Assembly (NCBI GenBank): GCA_004794785.1
Contig: SJOL01002185.1
Coordinates: 285,054-349,053 of the forward strand
DNA: 64,000 bases
Direction: 5' to 3'
Source: Opisthorchis felineus
Lineage: Eukaryota > Platyhelminthes > Trematoda > Opisthorchiida > Opisthorchiidae
A program made the position numbers and the translations under genes. This document shows positions 44,804 through 56,156 of this stretch, one piece after another (position 1 is the stretch's first letter; the number at the start of each line of letters is the position of its first letter). The notes beneath the pieces are model-generated. The model worked only from the letters and a program-made list of their open reading frames with translations. It was not told the DNA's origin and did no database searches.

Positions 44804-46500
44804 TCATAAGGGTGTGCGCTGTTGTCGTATAAGAATATCCAAGAGATCTCCTGGGTCTGCACGAGAATGGGATGACGAGGCACTATTAACAGGCAAGATT
44901 TCAGTTTCTGAACAGTCACGATGGATTGATGGTGTTGGGTGAGGTTCCTCTTGTTCGGCGATATGCACTGGTTCCAGTTCTGTGTCGGAAATGTCGGATG
45001 TCATACCGCTGCCTTTGGGAGCCAAGGGGCGTAAGGATACGGTTTCGTGTTTGCCATCTGGACAAACTATGTGGGCGTACTGTGGATTACAAGAAACGAG
45101 CTCCACTTCCTCCACCAGAGGGTCATAGTTAGAGATCCGATCATTGCGTTTTAAATAGATCGGCCCAGAGACAGTAAGCCAGGTAGGTAGGGAGACACCG
45201 TTGGTTGATCGTCGTGTGAACAGCGGGAAACGTGCATGTGGGGTACAGTTGATATTAGTCCATAACAAGGATATGATACAGTGGATCAACCAAAGGACGA
45301 ATCTTTTCAGAAAACGCCAGTATCCGCTGTGAGTAGTAGGCGAACAGACCAACGGCTCTTTGCTGCGATATTCCGTTCTGTGGAATTGGAAGTTCTCTTA
45401 TAGGACGCATGCGTTTTGTGTCAGGTTTTATAATACCTTTGGAGACCTGGTAACCCAAAAGAGTAACCCAAAGAGTAACCCAAAAGAGTATTTTTTAATC
45501 ACTTCGGCTGCGAAGCTGCTTTTTGTGTAGTTTAAAGTAATGTTGTATGGTTTAGCAAAATCGAAAAAATGCCCAAGATTACGGTCATGTTCACCTCTCG
45601 TTTTGCCGCACACATTAACGTTATCAATGTAGGTGAATGTCTTTCACCTGTTCCGCTTTGATGATATCGTTTTACGTCCGTTGGAAACACGCAAACCCGT
45701 TTGTCACTCCGAAAGGAATGCGCCGAAACTGGTACAGCTTCCCCCCGGCTTGGAATGCGGTAAACGGCTTATCTGACTCGATTATTGGAACCTGATGATA
45801 TCCACTCTGGAGATCTAGTGTACTGTAGACGGTATAGCATGCGACGGTTTCAATCATTTGATTTGGTAAAGGATAAGCGTCAAGGTAGGTGAAGCGATTG
45901 ATGGTCTGGCTGTAGTCTATTACCACACGTCTCTTGTGATTCGTATTGCATGTTACGAGCACTTGTGTTCTCCATGGGGAATTCGATGCTTCGATTATGC
46001 CATCGGTGAGCATTCGGTCTACTTCGGTTAGTATGAATTGTTCGTCTTCCGGTGTATGACGACGAGATCTCGTGGCTATCGGTCTGTAATTCGCACCAAG
46101 ATTAGTGAGTAAAGATGGAGATTCCAGTTTCGCGGATGTTACACCACATACGGTTAGGGTGCCCCGTTGGCCACCAAATGAAAATTCAACTTTGTCATGT
46201 AACACCAAGAGGTCATGTCCGAGAAGGACGTCTGCACAGAGGACCGGTAATACACAAAGTTTGAACCGCACGTACGTAGCATCCTTGTACTGATAGGACA
46301 CAAGGCAATAAACTTTGGCAGAACATGAATGTTTAGTCGACATCATTGTCCTCACAGAATCGTACGGAAATAGTTTCCAGTTATGAGTTTGTAGGACTCA
46401 TGAAGAAACTAAACTTCTGGAGCTTCCGGTATCAATAAGAGCTCGGAAAACAATGCCGTTGACCAAAATGTCTGTTGTAGTTTTAGAGTGGCAACTGGGT
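44804..46500 (-). pseudogene. CsRn1-like Ty3/gypsy pol with internal deletion
   Basis: From 5' to 3' there is a retropepsin site ALIDTGSS (about 46,441-46,418), then protease C-terminal VLLGHDLLVLHDKVEFSFGG. The RT region has DGIIEASNSPWRTQV, KRRVVIDYSQTINRFTYLDA, STLDLQSGYHQV and FRRIPFGVTNGFACFQRT, with a motif C-type TYIDNVNVCGK near 45,625. GYQVSKGIIKPDTKRMRP and an NGISQQRAVGLFAYY segment follow. Then, after LVDPLYHI (about 45,265), the sequence jumps to integrase C-terminal PIYLKRNDRISNYDPLVEEV and VSLRPLAPKG. RNase H and the integrase core are missing. Stops and frameshifts, including a short tandem repeat at 45,451-45,488, also disable it. Confidence 0.8.
45451..45488. repeat. Short tandem repeat (13-12-13 bp) inside pol
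   Basis: Units TAACCCAAAAGAG, TAACCCAAAGAG and TAACCCAAAAGAG lie end to end. Related elements would be expected to have one unit here. The extra 25 bp shifts the reading frame between SFGLL and GYQVSKG on the minus strand. Confidence 0.7.
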
Positions 46501-46689
46501 GCACCCACAGAGATCTGCGCCGGGGGTCATCAATGGATAAAAAGGGCAGTGAAAACGCCGGCAAAGTTTTCTGGCGATACTGGACTGCGCATTGTGAATT
46601 TTCCGGAGGCTTCCTATCTGTGACGGCTTTCATCTAAAAGGTAGGGTGTTTAGACAATGTGGAGAGGATTTTGCGGGTTCTGGATGAAC

Positions 46690-47810
46690 AGGAGGTCTTG
46701 CTCTGTATGTATCACAGAATCTTGAGGATACTAGCAGCAACAACCGCCAACCCACTGCGTGAACTTTTTAGGTGCTCATTGGCCGAGGGTTAGGTTCCCA
46801 AGGGATGGAAAGCAGCATGAATCACCGGATAAACATGATCTAGGTGATTAGTGACCAGTTTTTAAGTCTGTTTTTGGAAAGGTGGTGAAACGAGTTCTCC
46901 GTGGTATTCATCATCACATGCAGCGGACCCAGGCGTGGGTGTGTGAACCACACGCCTTCCAAGACAAGTCGTGAATCACAAACCTACTGTGGACCAAAGA
47001 TATAGACGCCGGTTTATCTGTGGACGTCGTCTTTGTTGGCTTTCGTATGACAGCCGGTAAAGTCTCACACCGAGGGTTTCTGTTGAAAGTATCCTCCTAT
47101 GGGAGCGTTGGCAGACTCCATAGCTGGGAGCATGATTTCTTCAGAGGGCGCACAATGCAAGTAGTCAACGATAAATATTTTGGGGAAGTACGTATATCCA
47201 GTGGGATACCTCAGGATGACGACATCAGAAGAGGAAGCGGGTTAGGTACAGAATGTTCCAGACATACCACATAGCCGGTCCGTCCACTGGATGCTCCCTA
47301 CCAAACAAGAGAAATGCAGCGATGCCCGTCGGTCCCACTTCAAAACAACGGGTGATTCATAAAATGCTTCCGCACCCAACAAGATGACCAGCTGACGATA
47401 GAAACTTGTCTGTAGCGCGTTAGGCCATGTTTAGAATACATGCAGCCGACAGTTTGGCTCTCCGGGAAAGGACTGTCTACAGCTGGAGGAAGTCCAACTC
47501 CATGTGACACGAGAGATGTCCCATGCCCTGGGGGGCTATAGAGGGGGATTGTTCTCTCTTATAAGAGAGAACAATCCCGTATGGCTCCTATAGATATACC
47601 TATAGGAACCAACCGGTTAACCTGACCTGAACGCGGAGAGCACTGAGCGGGGACGAGAATTGTAAAGATTTTTTACAAGGGCCGACCGATCGTCCGCGCG
47701 CGGGTATCGACTTAAGTTGTATACGCCACGGAGACTGCGTATGAACGCAGTGCTCACTTTCAACAACTGTTTGATGAACGAAACTTATCGAGCAGGCTTT
47801 TGTATGCAAG
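46690..47810 (+). pseudogene. CR1-like LINE reverse transcriptase fragment with internal loss
   Basis: Plus-strand frames carry TQAWVCEPHAFQDKS (about 46,923-46,967), then LSVDVVFVGFRMTAGKVSHRGFL in two parts, the motif A region with Asp replaced by Gly. VGRLHSWEHDFFRGRTMQVV and an SSGIPQ motif B follow. After decayed sequence with a KDCLQLEEVQLHVTREM-like block (about 47,470-47,520) comes a palindromic insert. Then the C-terminal KLYTPRRLRMNAVLTFNN (about 47,715-47,768). Stops and shifts show it is dead. Clade assignment is by motif style only. Confidence 0.65.
47545..47578. repeat. Perfect 34-bp palindrome
   Basis: Arms GGGATTGTTCTCTCTTA (47,545-47,561) and TAAGAGAGAACAATCCC (47,562-47,578) are exact inverted copies with no spacer. 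A second near-palindrome, GGCTCCTATAG..CTATAGGAACC, follows at 47,586-47,613. Both lie inside the CR1-like copy, between two blocks of its C-terminal coding region. Confidence 0.9.
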
Positions 47811-48245
47811 CAGAGCCATCAATCTGGCCGAGCGAAAAGTGACTGAGCTTGCAAGGTACTACCCTCCACTGTCTAATACTGAGTGAAGCATTTGGTCCGT
47901 CATGACTGACTAGAAGCCCACCACTAATTTAGACACTCTTCTATAGACTTTCTAACGCCATTGTCACGTTTTTGACGACTGCAGAAATAGCTGGTCGTCT
48001 ATATTCTGGAAATGGTCTGGCGTGAGAAGTGAAGGGCGTTCGCGACAGTTCCGGGCTAAAATGGTTGGGTGGTCTTCTAATGGATCACGGATTGATACAC
48101 AGGATCGAGGCTTTCGCCCAAGTTTCCTAGGTCGGTTTTGTTCTTGTCGTTCGGCGGCTATCGTACACAAGGCACAAGCGAAAAAAGGGTGTAGCACTGC
48201 TCAGTGCGGGGCAGTAAGCTTGCCAGAGCGAGGACTCGCATAAAA
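47811..48245. other. No gene recognised
   Basis: Overlapping 70-80-codon ORFs on both strands at 47,964-48,243, none with a recognisable motif. Confidence 0.4.
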
Positions 48246-48249
48246 AGGT

Positions 48250-49010
48250 GTCTAGTGGTGCTTTGAACTTGGTTCTAGATGGAGCGTGGACAACCGTCGG
48301 AGGAAAGCTATTCCACGCAGCAACTACCCGAAATGAAAAAAAAACTGTCTGATGAAAGTGTGCACTCTGAGCTTGAAAATCTTCTTACCATGTCCCCGCC
48401 GTGTGTTTGCTGGCTCAACGGTGAAAAACCTGTTGGCCAAGCCTTGTTCAAACAGGGCACAAGTAAGAATTAGGCCTCCTCGGAGGCGACGATACTCCAG
48501 GGAAAGAGGTCAAGCATCACGAGACACGTTTCATATTCGACGAATTTAAGGCCGGCAACCATTTTCGTAGCAGCTTGCTGGACACGCTCAACGAGGGTTA
48601 CATCCTTCGTGCGTCCTGAGTAAACAACTTGGTTGGCATAGTCAAGCGGTCTGACGTAGGCCCCATGGAGTATTTGGAAGTCCATGCGAGTAATACGGGA
48701 GGAAGTACGCCGAATCATCCGTAGAACGGCGAATACCTTTTGGGCCGATTTCTCATGGTGCAGTGAGAAGGACATATTTGAAGAGAGCATAAGCATGGTA
48801 GCCGTTCCGCTCCGAAGGTCACATTGGCACAACGCTATTTAGCGTAAGGCACCAGTCCAGTGACCACCTCTTGGTTGCATGGATATTCACCTGAAACGCG
48901 CTAGTGCTGGAACCCCAAGACTTCAAGTTGTCCACGAAAGGTATAGATGGGCTCGAAAGTGCATCCGGTCGTATAAAAATGACACGAATCCGCGCCCACC
49001 ATAGGGTCAC
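48250..49010 (-). pseudogene. CR1-like LINE C-terminal fragment
   Basis: The minus-strand frame 48,832-48,470 contains [41 protein letters not shown] and [20 protein letters not shown], typical of the region after the RT core in CR1/jockey-type LINEs. Downstream on the same strand [20 protein letters not shown] and GHGKKIF can be read in another frame. Upstream to 49,010 more diverged RT sequence is likely. The copy is truncated and frame-shifted. Confidence 0.65.
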
Positions 49011-50155
49011 CTTAGAGTAAGAGGCTCAAAATGGACTACCCACACGCCTTTTATGAAAAGGCCTTGACGTCGAATACCGAAACAACCGGCCGGAGACAGC
49101 ATAGGACGTAAATGAAGTGTTGGGCCGATGACCGGAAACCCAGTGACCTGATTGGACAATAGACGCAATAGGGATGTGGGCTAGCAGAGTGCCAACGGCG
49201 CGAGCCCTACACTCAGACCGTCAGATACCGCGTCGGGACTCAGATTCGTGTGGTACTTGAATGGGTATTAAGATACTGGCCTCACTACCAGTGGTGATGT
49301 TTCGAAAGAAATTAGGGCAAACGGCAAGTTTACCTGAAGATATATGTAAAACCAGCTACCTAGACACCGCCTGCAGTTTCAAATACATCAATAATGCACA
49401 TAAAAAAGCAATAAATCACGCAACCAACCTACCCGGCAAAAAGGATCCATTGTTTAGTGTGGTATAGAGGTGCACATAAATTCAAACAAAGAACATGTAT
49501 GCGGGACTATATGGATCAATTGTTTAAGACCTTGGCCGGAGGAGACGGTCGCAGCGGATTCAGGAAACTTGTTCCAAAGTAAAACTTATACATTAAAGAA
49601 GAAGGTTCTGCGCACCCCTAACCTAAATCGCTGGATAAATTGCTTAAAGGAGTGTGGGACTGTGGGTATGTTAGAAGAGGCCAATTTGAGTTTCTCCATG
49701 GAGTGGATGTCAGTCGCCAGTGCACATAGCGGCACGTACGGGGGAACAGGCTGAAGTAGGACAGCCTCCTTGAATGGGATTAATTACAGAGGAAAGGTAC
49801 TGAAAATATAGGCGTACCCCTACCTAAAGACGTGGCATTAGTTGTTAGGGGAGCAGCTTCTACCTATGAGAGCGTCCGGTTGTTCACCAACTGGACTCTC
49901 CTGTTTTTGCTGCATCTGAAAGCTTGGATTGGATCCTAGGCCTTTGGTGGAGGCCTGCCTCCCCTTTTGTGCAGGATATTCCCCGCCAGCATTCCAAGTC
50001 TGGTGCGTAGCAAAGTGAAATTATATTTGATGCAGCATTGGCAGTGATACCCGCTGGACTGGAACACACTAACGCTGGGGTCTAAATTGAAACCGCAGAC
50101 TGACTTGTATTGAGTTTGCAATTTAAATCTGGACTTTTTCTTTCGAAAACTTCGG
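49011..50155. other. No gene recognised
   Basis: Frames 49,261-49,467 and 49,470-49,754 plus are open but lack known domains. They may belong to an unrecognised LINE segment. Confidence 0.35.
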
Positions 50156-50159
50156 TAGT

Positions 50160-50820
50160 TGGAGTTAGTTACCGAGAGAGATATTGATGGCAGCTTGCAC
50201 TCAGACATTTTCCAATGTTCAAAAGCTTTCATGGGATTTGCGCGACAAAGTGATTTGTGTACCCTCATCTGTTCAACCATGTCCCTCCTACCATATCACA
50301 GAAAACGGGCTCAAAATGAACACGCTTTTCTTTGGATGACTTGGAACACCTTCCTGCGTATTACTAGCATGGACCTCCATGCATGCCATGGAGCCCACGT
50401 TAGACGGCATCTTCAACACACCAGCTAAGTTGCCTACCCAGGAAGCCAGAAAGACGCAAAATTTATCAGGCGTTTCAAACAAGCGGCTACAAAGACGAAA
50501 GCTGGCCTCATGACCGTTGATTATGAAGTGCGTCTGGATATACATGAGCCAATTACACTGGATTACCTTCGCCTCCGAGGCGAACTAATCCTAACTTAGG
50601 CCTTATCCGAACAAGGTTTAGCTGACAGTTTTTTCACCGTTGGCCCGGCTAATGCATGGTGGGGACGTTGTAGGAATATTTTCAAGACCGGAACTCACTT
50701 TGTACTTGACAGCAGTTTTCCTCGTTCAGGGTATCAGTGCGTGGAATAATCTTCCTCAGACAGTTGTCGACCCCGAAACTAGGACCCAGTTCAAAGACCT
50801 TTTTGATACTCTCTAATGTG
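50160..50820 (+). pseudogene. CR1-like LINE C-terminal fragment
   Basis: Plus-strand reading parallels the 48.3-49.0-kb copy. ITSMDLHACHGAHVR lies near 50,365-50,410, then an AATKTKAGLMTVDYEVRLDI-like stretch near 50,480-50,540. The C-terminal block LPQTVVDPETRTQFKDLFDTL (about 50,751-50,814) ends at a stop codon as in intact elements. Stops and shifts occur throughout. Confidence 0.6.
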
Positions 50821-50824
50821 CCCT

Positions 50825-51625
50825 GGAGCTAGCAAGCCTACAGCCCAGCTCTGAGATTTCAAATGGTGACGCTTCCTCTCAGCTGAACGGAAGCCACTGA
50901 AAGGCAAGGACAAATCAGGCCCCAGAAGCCCGTGAAAAGTCCTCCATCCCGTGAGTCAATACATAGATCCATGAATGTTGTTATCCATCTAAGGAATGAA
51001 ATGAACTCACATACTATCAACAAAGGTGGATTATTGGTTGATTCCGAGAGGAAGTATGGGTAAGAACAGAGGAAATCCATACCCATGAAATAAGATGACA
51101 GAAGGGCAACCGGATGTCCTCGGCACCTGTGGCGTCAGACAGGTTGCACGGTAGTCTGGAGCAGACCGCTACTGACCTTCAGCAGGCCATCTCTCCAATG
51201 TACAGAACGTCAAAATTAGACAAAGAACACAGAAACTATAAGGGATCGCTAGGGCGCCTTGAGGAAAGTGCAGGATTGGCTGTACACTGGAAGAGGAAGG
51301 CTACGGTGTGGGACACTCCACAGCTCTTCCGTTCAGGAGTAAAGAATAAAATTATGGCATTTGACAGTGCGCCGTACAATCACTGAGACTGGTGATCATA
51401 TTAGGTCACACCCTCACCGGGCAACCTGAGTTTAGTGAAGTGAAGCTGTCAAGTATATCAGGAAGCAGATAGAGCAGGACTGGTGTTGTAGAAATTTTGA
51501 GATAATTTTGAGGGCGAATTTGACAGAAGTTTGAGAGAAATTTTGACATCCCCGCGGCGGTGGGAATATACTGACTGTTGTTGATAATGTGTCGAAATAA
51601 CGGTTGCTGGGGTGAGTTTATTGAC
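50825..51625. other. No gene recognised
   Basis: One 90-codon plus-strand ORF at 51,114-51,386 without recognised domain; otherwise nothing seen. Confidence 0.4.
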
Positions 51626-51627
51626 TG

Positions 51628-52540
51628 TTGATCAGGCGGCCAACGGCTCTGTTAGCCGAGTTTTTTGACAACGTTGAATATACAGTCAAAGAACAAACCA
51701 ACGGAAAGCTGGCACATCTGGACGTCCCTACTACAAGATTGCCAAATGGGAAGCTATTAACTGAGGTTTACAAAAAGATGACGCATACGGATAAAATTCT
51801 GAGCTACCACGGCAACCATCCAAAGTGTCACAAACAAAGCTGTATTTGGACACTTTCAAGCGGATCGAGACTCGCCAAAACACCAGGGAATCTTAGATTA
51901 AGAAGGAAAAACGTCTCAACAAATTTTTCAGGAGAGGTGGATACCCAAAGAATTGAGATCACTCAGAAGGCCAAACATTATGATCATGCCTGACGGCATG
52001 CCACCCACCAGTTTTGGAATAAACCTTATTATTATTATTATTATTGTTAAGACTAACTGCATGTAATGGAAGCAACCAAGTCACACTTGAGTGCATGAAG
52101 TACACCGTCAAAATGACGGTGAGGCTCTTATGATATCACACTACAACGATGGCTTACAAATTTCCGGACACTTTGTGGAGGACACTATCGAAACCAGAAG
52201 GAAAATGATACCCAGTGGTGAAGAACAATGTAATATACAGCGAGGGCTGTGACATGCGATATATTGGAAAAATGTAAAGGAAGCTCTCAACCAAAATACA
52301 TGAACACAAGCTCAATACAAGAAGGCAGGATCAACTTTCCCTCATCTCCGTGCACAAAGATCAGGAAGGATACGAGTTCGACTGGAGAGGTGTTAGCATG
52401 CTGGCTTCAGCGAGAAGGAGAAAGAACCTGTACCTACGGAATCGTGGTACTTCACTGAAGAAGCTATCACCAAGCTTATCGAAACCGATTTTAGAGAACG
52501 CCAGAATTACATAGCTCTGAACTGCACGAGCTACCAGAAG
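51628..52540 (+). pseudogene. Penelope-like retroelement fragment (RT C-terminus and GIY-YIG nuclease)
   Basis: The plus-strand frame 51,628-51,993 holds the RT C-terminal/thumb region: TTRLPNGKLLTEVYKK, THTDKILSYHGNHPKCHKQS. After an inserted LINE tail (51,976-52,050) a second segment carries the GIY-YIG endonuclease. VIYSEGCDMRYIGK (about 52,230-52,272) contains the YIG box. A stop follows, then KLSTKIHEHKLNT, DQLSLISVHKDQEGYEFDW and MLASARRRKNLYL. The GIY-YIG nuclease initiates target-primed reverse transcription in Penelope-like elements. This copy lacks the RT palm and is inactive. Confidence 0.78.
51976..52050 (+). mobile_element. Very short 3'-end fragment of a CR1-like LINE with (ATT)n tail
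   Basis: CATGCCTGACGGCATGCCAC, then a GGAATAAAC box and (TTA)n at about 52,028-52,048, match the 3' ends on the minus strand at 54,766, 56,157 and 60,888. Only about 70 bp of the element are present. It lies within the Penelope-like copy. Confidence 0.65.
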
Positions 52541-54760
52541 GGGAACCCATGAGAGAGACAGAAGAGCTCAATTCAAATGGACGCATCAAACCGTTTGGTG
52601 GAGACGCCCAGTCAGTAAGCCAAAGCGGCAAATAAGCTGACGGGAGAGGGGACATCAGTCCCTACAATGGAGAAAACGAGGCGGTGAAATCAACTAAACA
52701 ACCTCGACAACGTCAGACTAAAAGCAACGCGAATGGAAATGGAGGTTAATCAAAACGGGGGAAGAAACTTCTAAAAATAGAAAGCAGTCGGATGACCAAT
52801 CGACTAGAAGGAACGCAGACCACGATGCAACAGAGAACAGGAATGGACCGATAAATTCGCAAAAACCACTGTTATCCAACTAACCAATCACGTCAGGGGA
52901 TAAGAGGTAGCCTTCAAATACTATTTGAATGCACCCAGGTTAACAGGGGATAGCCAGCCAACTGCGCACTGTCTCCTCGTATATTTTCAACGCTTTCAAG
53001 TCAATTGCTAAGCTCGGCAAATAGATTAACATGCACCTGAAAAACAACCTATATGCCAAATGCATCCTGTTGCATTCGTGGACCGTTGCTCATGCTTTCC
53101 AACTCACTGAGACTGTAAGCATTCAATGTACAATGCTGAAGCGGAAACAAATTGCGGGACAACCTTTTGTTGCCAGAAAGTGGATACATATTGTTAGGCT
53201 AACTGCAGCCCAAATTTGAACCAACCATCCAAATGCCTTTCGGTTAAAACCTTCAAAATCCATTTTTCCCAACTGTGACATGGCTGAAGCTTTAAAGGCC
53301 ATGAATTACTTCCGGTTATTTTCAGCATGTTCAATGATCAATTCGGTTGGTCGTGAGAGTTTGCGGCACAAAAATTGGTTGTACGATTAGCGTATTCTGC
53401 TTCCCATCTACCTCTGTTCAGGGTGATAGCCGTCTATCCGTCCCTTTCCTCCAGTAATATAGTGCTCCTAAAACAGCTTGCAGTCTAAAAATATATGAAT
53501 TGGCCACTGACTTGGATCAAATAAAGGTGCTGGATTTCCAGCGCACGCAACCCCAAAATAAAAAACTCATGAGTATCGAAACCGGTGCAGCCTCCTGTCT
53601 TGCACACGGTTTCCAAAAGTGCCAGCCTTTTTTTCAACTGATTTTGGTAAAACTGTCTGAGATGCTTGAAGGAAAGCACGTGAAGTATGATGGGGACCCG
53701 GCAAACCTCTGATTAACGAATAACCTGCCATGGCAAAAACTTGAGTGTAACTTTCCAAGGAACAGAACTTGCGCCAAAATGCAGGTAGGTATGATTGCAA
53801 ACGGTAAATTATTAGTCTAATTTGTGAGCCCAGTTGCTATCAACTCCGGATGGAGTTGATAATGTCACACAAATACCACTTATTCTGCCTTAAGCTTGCC
53901 ACTTATTCAGCCGTACAGTGGGCTGTTGGATGCTTGATAGATATGTCGACACAGTGGAATAAAGCCATAGTGTGTTATGAGTCAACCAACAGCATTTATT
54001 CATTTCCCTCTCAGTAATCTTCAGCAATAAGCGCTCGTGACTAGCACACAGTCGGGCTGGTCACGTAAGCCTGAGTTAGGTTGCTCTTTTTTGAGATTTA
54101 CGGACTGCTCGGAATGCATTACGGGCCGGGATAGATTGGCCTTGTTTATCAAGTAACAGTGGTCTACGCTCGACCGCAGTAGCATGCAATAGTACGATGC
54201 TACCTAACAACAACTGAAGTGCTGGTTACGGATCATATTACGCCGACACACTGTCACTGACTGCGCGCCCTCTAAAACCAGCAAAAGGATCAATTAGCTT
54301 TAACTTCCTGAAACTGACTGCGTCAACTTTCCCCGTGGCTTCAATAGGATATTCAAATGGGTTATACCAATTTTTTGATTCATTCAGTCTCTTCACAGAC
54401 TAGGTCCTACAAGGCCAGCATCAAATGAGCCGTTTTTACTCTTTCTGAGATTGATAGGCACTTGGAGAATGCAAATGATTTCTTGCAAACTACGATTCTT
54501 TCCAAGGCATCATTTCACACTTATAAGTGTGTGTGCTCATTGCGTTTGTCTGCGACTTCTTCCTATGTCTGATTCATCAAACTGAAGAAGCGTTCAAGGC
54601 CGAAAAACACCCTGAATTGGAAAACAGTGCTCAATAATGTATAACATCTCAACTTGTAAAAGAATTTGCTAGGCTTACAATGGACGAATTTTGCTGGTAT
54701 TTCTGCAGCTATAATAATGTTTTAAAAGTTACTCTCGCTGACACAAAATATAAGGGTTGG
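52541..54760. other. No gene recognised; one small hairpin
   Basis: A 9-bp stem with 4-nt loop (ATCAACTCC/GGAGTTGAT) occupies 53,839-53,860. Frames at 53,500-53,712 plus and 53,567-53,800 minus are open but unrecognised. Confidence 0.4.
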
Positions 54761-54765
54761 TAGTA

Positions 54766-56156
54766 ATAATATTAATAGGTATACTTGACAACTTGTAGGG
54801 AACATGCCGATTGAGGCATGATCGGTTGGTCACATATTGAACGAGGCGGACGACAACACCACGGAGGGGATGGTGCAAAAAACAAACGAGACGTCTTTAC
54901 CACGTGAAAAGTCACAGTAGTTATGGGAACAAAATACTGGAACGGTGGTGCACGAGGTGCGACTGCTTCAGCGAAAAATCGCTGCTGGCCATGAGTGGAC
55001 TTGGGCGGTTGGTTAAATGGCAGGGATCACAAAAAGCGAAAATGAAGATGGCGAGATGGAATAATTGGAAGTAGAGACAAATGGCAAGTTTCGTCTTTAA
55101 AACTATGGTTTACAATAAAACTGTGTAGACTCATTAATGTCAGCGTTGTAGGGAAGTCGGGTGTAAAGGACAGTTGCGATAGGGAGATAGTGCTAATGCA
55201 TAGGGCCAAACGAACACTGTAAATGAAATTAACCTTGCGGAGGGGACAAACCGAAATTGCAGCGGAAAACCAGGTAGGCTAAATCCGAACGTAAGGTTCA
55301 GCGCGTAGGGAAGAACCCGCCCAGAGGTGGTTAGGCCTGGCGAAAAATTCATTCATAGTTGCAATTACAGACTCGAGTGGGCGACAGGTGACGGTCGATG
55401 GTGGGAAGAAAACAGTAGTGGGAGTGCCATTAGACTGGATATGGCGGTGCCATGCCATTGTTGCACTGACATACTCTGGTTTCTAGACAGCCCCGTAGCG
55501 GTCGTCGAGGTTACCGCAATTGGACAAGGGATACGCGTTTCCGTGGCAGCTGGGTCTGGGTTAGACGAGGAGAGTATTACAGGTACAGTCATTCCAATGT
55601 AAAGCCACGAATAATCTCGATTCAGTTGGAGGACCATGTAGGTGTAGACCGGGGAAAAGCAGCATTGAATGTATGGCGGCTGTGCTGGGCGTTCACAGCA
55701 ACTACAGCCGACGTTTGAAGTCTGGGGACAGGGGGAATGAGGAAGGATTCGGATGAAGGCAGCAGCGCCTGGTGAGTTCCGGGAGGCATCAGACGAAACG
55801 GCGTCCGAAGGAAAAAATCTATAAGAGGATGACAGCAAGCCAAATGAACCTTCGAACGAGTGGATTTTTTGTTGGCTGACCTAGCAACCAAGTACTAGCT
55901 GAGACGGATGATGTATCATGAGGACGTATGATGACATTATGAGGACACTATCAGTGGGCTTCTGCTCGGCGCGTATGCAGGGCCTTCGGGTGGAGATGCA
56001 CAGAGCGTCAGTTGATCAGAAGGCGTGCGGTCAGGACGAGCGTAGGTGCCAAATTTTGGGAAGGTAAGGACTTAACAGCCGAGGGAACGAGCAGGGAGGC
56101 CAGCCGTTTGACCAGTTGGTACGGGCGATTAATTGGTGAGTTAGACAGAGGGCGGA
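54766..56156 (-). mobile_element. CR1-like LINE, 3' fragment (copy 0 of array)
   Basis: The lower-coordinate end has AATAATATTAATA and an ACAACTTGT..GGAACATGCCG..GGCATGATC stretch matching the 3' end of the other copies on the minus strand. At about 55,090-55,130 and 55,440-55,530 it shares sequence with 61,440-61,480 and 61,740-61,830 (for example CAGCCCCGT). No coding domain is recognisable; this is 3' untranslated sequence. Confidence 0.55.
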
